DNA of 64,000 bases, taken from the NCBI RefSeq assembly GCF_003731635.1, contig NZ_RCUA01000070.1:1-64000 (forward strand), written 5' to 3'. This stretch comes from Marisediminitalea oceani (GTDB lineage: Bacteria > Pseudomonadota > Gammaproteobacteria > Enterobacterales > Alteromonadaceae). The position numbers and the translations under genes are program-made. Shown here one piece after another: positions 58,584 through 64,000 of the stretch. A model generated the notes under the pieces. That model saw nothing but the letters and a program-made list of their open reading frames with translations, did no database searches and was not told the origin of the DNA. The stretch's first letter is position 1, and each line of letters starts with the position of its first letter.

Positions 58584-59705
58584 CGACGTATTTTGTAGCG
58601 TAAGAATCACCCTCTCTACCTCATCGTCTGCCAGGTAAGGATGCATAGGCAAGCTAAAACAACACGCCGCTAACGACTCTGCTACCGGTAAATCTGTTAA
58701 CGTTGGCGCTGCGCCTCTGAAAGCCGATTGCTGGTGCATACAGGTGGCATAATATACCGCGGTAGGAATGTGTTGATGCTGTAAACTTTGTTGCAGTATG
58801 CTGCGACTGACTGACTGTGCCTGCAGCGTGTATTGCGCCCAGCTGCTTGTAACGTCCGCGGGGCACAAAGGGGTGACAACCGAAGGGCAACTTTCCAGTC
58901 CCTCGCTGTAGAGCCTCGCAACATATTGACGCCGCTCTAGCTCCGCCGGGAAAAGTGCCAGCTTCTCGAGTAAAACTGCCGCTTGCAACGTATCCAGCCG
59001 GCTGTTCATGCCGATTCTGACGTTATCGTATTTATCCGCTCCCTTACCGTGTACACGCAGCGATTTTACTAATGCGGCATAATCATCATTATTTGTGAAC
59101 ACGGCACCACCATCACCATAACAGCCTAGTGGTTTGGCAGGGAAAAAGCTGGTCGTGGCGATGTCGCCAAAACTGCCGGCTCGCTTACCCTGACGTTCGC
59201 CGCCAACCCCCTGAGCCGCATCTTCAATCACCAGCAGATTGTGCGCTGATGCTATGGACTGAATATGTTCATAAGCTGCCGGCTGACCAAACAAATCAAC
59301 CGCCATGATGGCTTTTAGCTTTAATGAAGAGCTGGCTTCCACCTGGCGGATTGTGGTGGCGAGTTTTTCGCAATCCAGATTGAAGGTACGCGGGTCAACA
59401 TCGGCAAACACCGGTGTCGAGCCAACAAAAGCCACAGCTTCTGCTGAAGCAAAAAAAGTAAAGGTAGGCACTATCACTGCATCGCCAGGGCCGATTCCCA
59501 TGGCCATCAGTGCCAGTTGCAGCGCGTCAGTGCCATTGGCACAGGTGATGGCATGCTTTACGCCAACATAATGTGCTAACTGCTCTTCCAATTCGCTTAC
59601 TTCAGGCCCCATAATGTACTGACCATGCTCAAGCACGGCGGCGATCCGTTTATCAATGCGATTTTTAGCAAACTCGTACTGAGCTTTAAGATCGATAAAC
59701 TGCAT
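58578..59705 (-). CDS. wbpE: DegT-family nucleotide-sugar aminotransferase (WbpE-like)
   Basis: The 375-aa PLP enzyme starts at 59705 ([12 protein letters not shown]), overlapping the wbpD stop by one base. It has the DegT features: GTDALQLALMA, VIEDAAQGVGG and the PLP Lys in FFPAKPLG. WbpE transaminates the 3-keto UDP-GlcNAc acid in the pathway to UDP-2,3-diacetamido sugars. Its place with wbpB- and wbpD-like genes supports that step over others in the family. Confidence 0.88.
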   Translation of the reverse strand: MQFIDLKAQYEFAKNRIDKRIAAVLEHGQYIMGPEVSELEEQLAHYVGVKHAITCANGTDALQLALMAMGIGPGDAVIVPTFTFFASAEAVAFVGSTPVFADVDPRTFNLDCEKLATTIRQVEASSSLKLKAIMAVDLFGQPAAYEHIQSIASAHNLLVIEDAAQGVGGERQGKRAGSFGDIATTSFFPAKPLGCYGDGGAVFTNNDDYAALVKSLRVHGKGADKYDNVRIGMNSRLDTLQAAVLLEKLALFPAELERRQYVARLYSEGLESCPSVVTPLCPADVTSSWAQYTLQAQSVSRSILQQSLQHQHIPTAVYYATCMHQQSAFRGAAPTLTDLPVAESLAACCFSLPMHPYLADDEVERVILTLQNTSL

Positions 59706-60289
59706 TAGCTGTTTACCTTGCTGACCTGGCCGCCGGATAAACGATAAGTCACCTGCTGATGAGGACACACTGTCTTAGCATCACCAGACAAAGGCAAATC
59801 GAGGCGTTCGCCAAACTCACTCATCCAGCCGATTTGCCTGGCCGGTACGCCTACCATGAGTGCATAATCAGGCACATCACTCTGAATCACCGCACCGGCA
59901 CCAACAAAAGCGTAACGGCCAATGGTAACACCACAGACAATAGTGCAGTTTGCTCCCAACGTAGCTCCGGTTTTTACCAGCGTATCGCGATATTCATCTT
60001 TTCGGGTAATGGCACTGCGCGGATTGTACACATTAGTAAAAACCATACTAGGGCCACAGAAGACGTCGTCCTCCAGGGTAACATTATCGTAAACCGAAAC
60101 GTTGTTCTGAATTTTGCAATTATCACCGATGACAACCCGGTTACCCACAAACACATTTTGACCCAATGAGCAGCTTCGGCCAATTTTGGCTCCGCTACAA
60201 ACGTGGACAAAGTGCCAAATCCGCGAACCGGCACCTATTTGTGCTCCGTCATCAACAATGGCAGAGGCGTGGATTGTGATATCAGCCAT
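59705..60289 (-). CDS. wbpD: Nucleotide-sugar N-acetyltransferase (WbpD-like)
   Basis: The 194-aa protein is a left-handed beta helix with hexapeptide repeats ([17 protein letters not shown] to [15 protein letters not shown]). WbpD acetylates the 3-amino group of UDP-GlcNAc(3N)A. The [11 protein letters not shown] ending is typical of this subgroup. It overlaps the wbpB gene by 8 nt. Confidence 0.88.
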   Translation of the reverse strand: MADITIHASAIVDDGAQIGAGSRIWHFVHVCSGAKIGRSCSLGQNVFVGNRVVIGDNCKIQNNVSVYDNVTLEDDVFCGPSMVFTNVYNPRSAITRKDEYRDTLVKTGATLGANCTIVCGVTIGRYAFVGAGAVIQSDVPDYALMVGVPARQIGWMSEFGERLDLPLSGDAKTVCPHQQVTYRLSGGQVSKVNS

Positions 60290-61238
60290 TCATAGCTTCC
60301 ACGAAAGGATGTGCCAGCGACGTATTAGAAGTGTTTTCCCTGGTGCGAATATCTGCCACGATATTGATACTGTTACGTGCCTCTTCCAACCCGAAGCCTG
60401 CGCCATCAATGATCTGCCGATAGCTTTCAGTATGCAAATCGGTGAAACCATCGGAAAACTCTACTTCCTCTTTTCCCACGGTGATGGAGCGATAGGTGCG
60501 CTGTCCGGCAACCTTCACCGCTTCGGGAATATAATCGTAGTTCACCGATAAGAACCACCTTACCCTGGCGTGTTTTAGAAACAAAAACCCCGACGCCGTA
60601 TCTACCTGATTTACATGCACCAGCGACTCATTCACCGCGCCGAAGATCCACGCCAGCATATCGAAAAAATGCACGCCAATATTAGAAGCAATCCCGCCTG
60701 ATTTGGCGGTTTCGCCTTTCCATGAGCGGAAGTACCAGTTCCCCCTGCTGGTGAGATAAGTCAGATCGACTTCAAACACTTTATCAGGATTTGCCTGTAA
60801 CTCCGCGGCCACTTTTCTTTTTAGTTCAATCAGGCTCGGGTGCAGACGCAGTTGCAAGATGGTATTGACCTTTTTGCCTGTGTCTTTTTCTATGGTTGCC
60901 AGCGCATCAATGTTTTTAGGGTTCAATACCAGCGGTTTTTCACAAATAGCATCCGCGCCACTGCGCAAAGCAAATCGAATGTGAGAGTCATGCAGGTAAT
61001 TGGGCGAGGCGATACTGACATAGTTCACCTGATTGCCTTCACGCCGGCGCAGATCGATATGACGGTCAAAACGCTCAAATTCAGTAAAGAAATCAGCCTG
61101 GGGGAAATAGCGGTCAATAATGCCGACTGAGTCGTTTTTATCCAGCGCAGCCACCAGGTTATTGCCGGTTTCGCTGATAGCTTTCATATGACGTGGCGCG
61201 ATATAACCAGCCGCCCCGATTAATGCAAAATTAAGCAT
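60282..61238 (-). CDS. wbpB: Gfo/Idh/MocA oxidoreductase (WbpB-like)
   Basis: The protein is about 318 aa; the start MLNFALIG at 61238 is preferred because GAGA lies about 9 nt upstream, although MSLMLNF at 61247 is possible. The Rossmann motif [16 protein letters not shown] and [11 protein letters not shown], with the catalytic Lys, match WbpB. WbpB oxidises the 3-hydroxyl of UDP-GlcNAcA before transamination by WbpE. Neighbours are consistent with that. Confidence 0.88.
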   Translation of the reverse strand: MLNFALIGAAGYIAPRHMKAISETGNNLVAALDKNDSVGIIDRYFPQADFFTEFERFDRHIDLRRREGNQVNYVSIASPNYLHDSHIRFALRSGADAICEKPLVLNPKNIDALATIEKDTGKKVNTILQLRLHPSLIELKRKVAAELQANPDKVFEVDLTYLTSRGNWYFRSWKGETAKSGGIASNIGVHFFDMLAWIFGAVNESLVHVNQVDTASGFLFLKHARVRWFLSVNYDYIPEAVKVAGQRTYRSITVGKEEVEFSDGFTDLHTESYRQIIDGAGFGLEEARNSINIVADIRTRENTSNTSLAHPFVEAMNG

Positions 61239-61262
61239 CAAAGACATTCTCTTTTCGTTTTG

Positions 61263-62522
61263 CTACAACCGCAAATCAGATTCGGCGGCAGGCAACATAT
61301 GTTTTAAGTCATAAATAACAGATTTGGATTTTACGAACTGTTTGATATTACCAACGATTTCCCGACAATTATCATGTCCTACTGCAAGCACTACCGCATC
61401 ATAGCTTGCTGGTTGCGGGTGCTCGACCAGCGAAATACCAAATTCGGCTTCAGTATCGGCGTTACTCACCCAGGGGTCGAACACGTCTACATTGACATCA
61501 AAGTCTTTGAGTTCCCGAATGATGTCGATAACTTTTGAATTACGGATGTCCGGGCAATTTTCCTTAAACGCCATCCCCAGCACCAGTACCCGCGAACCGT
61601 TAACTTTAATGTCGGTGTTAATCATCTTTTTGATCAACTGAGTTACCACATAATGGGCCATATTGTCATTTAAGCGGCGTCCGGCCAGGATCATTTCAGG
61701 GTTGTAGCCTATCGCTTTGGCTTTGTAGGTAAGATAATAAGGGTCCACTCCGATACAGTGCCCCCCTACCAGCCCGGGTCTGAATGGCAGAAAGTTCCAC
61801 TTTGTACCGGCCGCTTTTAATACCTCTTCGGTATCTATGCCCATTTTATTAAAAATGATCGCCAGTTCGTTTATCAGCGCAATGTTAACATCACGCTGGG
61901 TGTTTTCGATAACTTTTGCTGCTTCAGCGACTTTGATAGAACTGGCCCGGTATGTCCCCGCAGTAATTATCGAAGCATACAAGGCATCAATTTCCTCTGC
62001 TACCTCGGGTGTAGAGCCTGATGTCACTTTAAGGATATCCGCTAGACGATGTTGCTTATCACCCGGGTTAATCCTTTCCGGACTGTAACCCACATAAAAG
62101 TCCTGATTGAACACCAACCCGGACAGCGCCTCAAGTCTGGGCACGCAAACCTCTTCAGTGGCGCCCGGGTAAACGGTCGATTCAAAAATAACAATATCGC
62201 CGTATTTAAGCACGCTACCCAGGGTGGTACAGGCGCTTAGCAAGGGTGAGAAGTCTGGCTTTTTGTGATTATCAACCGGTGTTGGTACGGTGACAATATA
62301 AATGCTGGCCTCTGACAGGTCGTTAAGTGAGGTAGAAAAAGTCAGCCCACTGGCCTGTTGAAGCTCAGCGAAGCTCACCTCGTTGGTGCGGTCTTTACCG
62401 TCCTGTAATTCATGAATACGTTGTTGGGAAACGTCAAAACCAATCACCTCCCGAGTTTTACCAAACTCGACAGCAAGAGGAAGCCCGACATATCCCAAAC
62501 CAATAATTCCTAACTTCTTCAT
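61263..62522 (-). CDS. UDP-sugar 6-dehydrogenase (WbpA/TviB-like)
   Basis: The 419-aa NAD-dependent dehydrogenase oxidises C6 of a UDP-N-acetylhexosamine to the uronic acid. It has the Rossmann motif [35 protein letters not shown], and the catalytic Cys in [12 protein letters not shown]. The sequence style ([10 protein letters not shown]) is that of the TviB/WbpO/VipA group, but company with wbpB-, D- and E-like genes predicts UDP-GlcNAc as substrate, the WbpA role. First enzyme of the pathway. Confidence 0.9.
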   Translation of the reverse strand: MKKLGIIGLGYVGLPLAVEFGKTREVIGFDVSQQRIHELQDGKDRTNEVSFAELQQASGLTFSTSLNDLSEASIYIVTVPTPVDNHKKPDFSPLLSACTTLGSVLKYGDIVIFESTVYPGATEEVCVPRLEALSGLVFNQDFYVGYSPERINPGDKQHRLADILKVTSGSTPEVAEEIDALYASIITAGTYRASSIKVAEAAKVIENTQRDVNIALINELAIIFNKMGIDTEEVLKAAGTKWNFLPFRPGLVGGHCIGVDPYYLTYKAKAIGYNPEMILAGRRLNDNMAHYVVTQLIKKMINTDIKVNGSRVLVLGMAFKENCPDIRNSKVIDIIRELKDFDVNVDVFDPWVSNADTEAEFGISLVEHPQPASYDAVVLAVGHDNCREIVGNIKQFVKSKSVIYDLKHMLPAAESDLRL

Positions 62523-62530
62523 TATTAACC

Positions 62531-63499
62531 CTAGGCGTTTGGGAGTAAATTAGCAACGCCCGAATAGCAAGCTTCTTCCTCATGAAGAAAATCCAGATCA
62601 AAGCCGGCATTGGCTAACATATCAATGAATTCAGATTTGCTGTAACGGTACGCATTGGATGGTGAGTACCAATCGAAATTGGTTGAGTTTGAGATTTCTT
62701 CGCCCAATTCAGGGTTCCAAAAACACTTAATAAAATTCCAGTAAATGAAGCGCTGCAAATCCTGCTTGCCGCCCTTGATACCCAGCACCGGGATATCAGG
62801 AAAGTCCAGCTCAATATGCAACTCTGAAAGTTTGCGGCCCAACTCAGTTAGTTGTACAGAAAACTCGAGCTTTTCCTGGTAACTCAGTTCTTTTGTTTTT
62901 TCTCGGAAATGCGTATCGAGCAACTCTCTGGGTAACGCCTTTTTACGATAAACATAAACCGCCAGCTTGCCTGCCGGATTAAGAATGCGATTAAATTCTG
63001 CCAGCGTATTCTCTGGTACCTCCGTGTGTTGCAGTACCTGATCGCAACTCACGTAATCTATTACGTTGTCCTTCAGTCCGGTATCAGCAATGTCTCCACG
63101 GACGAACAAAAGATTTTCATGAGTCTGAAAATATTCACTTGAAATGTATACACTTTCTGAAAAATCCATACCGATTACAGTTGCATGAGGCGCCAACTCG
63201 GCAAACCAGGCAGCCTTGTATCCAAGACCGCAACCAGCATCCAATATCACCTGTTTATCTGTTAAAAAACTTTTCAAGTTCGCTTCCGTTTTAAACCCAT
63301 AAAGCTCTAGATACCAACGCTTTTGCATCGCCCAGGCTTTTTTCTTCTCTTCTATTTCATCAACCATTTTCCATTGCAGGCTATAAGACTCATTATTCTG
63401 AGATTGATTTTCGTGTTCGCTGCTATCAGTGACAATAATCAGATTGGATTTGAGATGCTGGACTTCGTTACTAAACAGATGAGAAATGTTCATTACCAT
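62531..63499 (-). CDS. Class I SAM-dependent methyltransferase
   Basis: The 322-aa protein has a SAM-binding domain with motif [19 protein letters not shown], then [11 protein letters not shown] and [16 protein letters not shown]. The acceptor is not identifiable. A helical segment precedes the domain and a long C-terminal part is specific to this subfamily. The start (63499 or the Met at 63493) lacks a strong Shine-Dalgarno. It is 8 nt from the dehydrogenase gene, so it likely modifies the same glycan. Confidence 0.85.
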   Translation of the reverse strand: MVMNISHLFSNEVQHLKSNLIIVTDSSEHENQSQNNESYSLQWKMVDEIEEKKKAWAMQKRWYLELYGFKTEANLKSFLTDKQVILDAGCGLGYKAAWFAELAPHATVIGMDFSESVYISSEYFQTHENLLFVRGDIADTGLKDNVIDYVSCDQVLQHTEVPENTLAEFNRILNPAGKLAVYVYRKKALPRELLDTHFREKTKELSYQEKLEFSVQLTELGRKLSELHIELDFPDIPVLGIKGGKQDLQRFIYWNFIKCFWNPELGEEISNSTNFDWYSPSNAYRYSKSEFIDMLANAGFDLDFLHEEEACYSGVANLLPNA

Positions 63500-63518
63500 A
63501 CACTAAAAATGGGTATTT

Positions 63519-63550
63519 AAAGGTTTATCGGTCACAATTGATAAACCTTA
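63519..63550 (-). terminator. Inverted repeat, possible weak terminator
   Basis: A 10-bp perfect stem AAGGTTTATC/GATAAACCTT (63520-63529 and 63540-63549) with a 10-nt loop lies between the partial gene at the right edge and the methyltransferase. On the minus strand the tail is only TAAA, so it may be a regulatory or attenuating hairpin rather than a true terminator. Confidence 0.35.
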
Positions 63551-63712
63551 ACAATTGCGCCCGAATATTTCATTCTATGATAATTATGATAGTTTTAACG
63601 CAAGTTTTCAGACATTTCTGCGGAACTGCGTATTTCTGAGGTAGTCTCAGGGAAAAACTTTAATCACAACCCTATTCTCACAACCGCTAAAGGTGAATAG
63701 TTTATAGCCGTA

Positions 63713-64000
63713 TCATGAAACGTTTTTCACAATTATGGATTTCAGGAAGTCGCTTTGAACAAACTTTGAAACCTGCTTTTTGTTGGAACGACAAAACGCC
63801 AAGCCAAAAAACGCTACTACCAGTAGCAAGGCGCGATAAATAAAGCGGGCTTTGGTTTTACACCAGGCAAAGAGACGATAATATGGCCGCGCTTGTTTCG
63901 CTGCAGTTGGGGTGCTTTGAGGTGTTTCAGTCTCGTCGACAACGGGTATAAAGTTAGCGATACCGTTATTAACCCTAAATGTCGTAGCACCATCTTGTGA
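63713..64000 (-). CDS. C-terminal part of an unidentified membrane protein
   Basis: A minus-strand frame is open from the window end through 95 codons to a TGA at 63713. It has no start here, so it is the 3' end of a larger gene. It shows one membrane helix (ALLLVVAFFGLAF) flanked by basic residues (CKTKARFIYR and RSNKK), followed by a short C-terminal tail. The reading frame is otherwise polar. No family was recognised. It precedes the sugar operon on the same strand. Confidence 0.65.
   Translation of the reverse strand, partial: SQDGATTFRVNNGIANFIPVVDETETPQSTPTAAKQARPYYRLFAWCKTKARFIYRALLLVVAFFGLAFCRSNKKQVSKFVQSDFLKSIIVKNVS

Overview
This window looks like chromosome from a marine, polar-flagellated gammaproteobacterium of the order Alteromonadales (Alteromonas, Aestuariibacter or Shewanella-like). 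That reading rests on three things: the order recX-alaS-csrA-tRNA-Ser-tRNA-Arg; a full Vibrio/Shewanella-type polar flagellar and chemotaxis cluster in canonical order; and secreted polysaccharide-degrading enzymes, one beside a PEP-CTERM-like protein. Genus is inferred from gene content only. No rRNA, IS element, prophage or CRISPR array was seen.

Layout. 1-4 kb: tRNA-Arg(ACG), tRNA-Ser(GCT), csrA, alaS and recX, all on the minus strand. recA is not beside recX. 4-16.7 kb: accessory genes. These are a FemAB-like protein and an M13 peptidase lipoprotein, a small membrane protein, a DUF1080 protein, a divergent LysR/azoreductase pair with two palindromes between them, a frameshifted GH43 arabinanase with a ricin-type lectin domain, a small helix-turn-helix protein, a VWA lipoprotein, and a PAS + CZB-chemoreceptor pair. 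16.8-22.2 kb: a methionine operon (metA, a methionine synthase split into two genes, and a DUF938 methyltransferase) behind a promoter with three tandem MetJ boxes. 22.3-26.2 kb: a modular GH10 xylanase translationally coupled to a PEP-CTERM-like secreted protein.

26.5-56.9 kb: the flagellar/chemotaxis block, all on the minus strand. In transcription order it is flrA; flrBC; fliEFGHIJ; fliKLMNOPQR-flhB; flhA-flhF-flhG-fliA-cheYZAB-parC-parP-cheW-DUF2802. Sigma-54 (-24/-12) sequences precede flrB, fliE, fliK and flhA, which fits FlrA activating flrBC and FlrC activating the structural operons. CheA carries three copies of an acidic motif next to parC/parP, consistent with polar anchoring of the chemosensory array.

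57.0-64.0 kb: where flagellin, cap and chaperone genes usually precede flrA, there is instead one small divergent flagellin-like gene. Beside it is a glycerol-3-phosphate cytidylyltransferase-like gene behind a near-perfect sigma-28 (FliA) promoter. A nucleotide-sugar operon (wbpA/tviB-, wbpB-, wbpD- and wbpE-like genes plus a methyltransferase) and the C-terminal part of an unidentified membrane protein fill the right edge. This arrangement suggests flagellin or surface-glycan decoration tied to the flagellar regulon.
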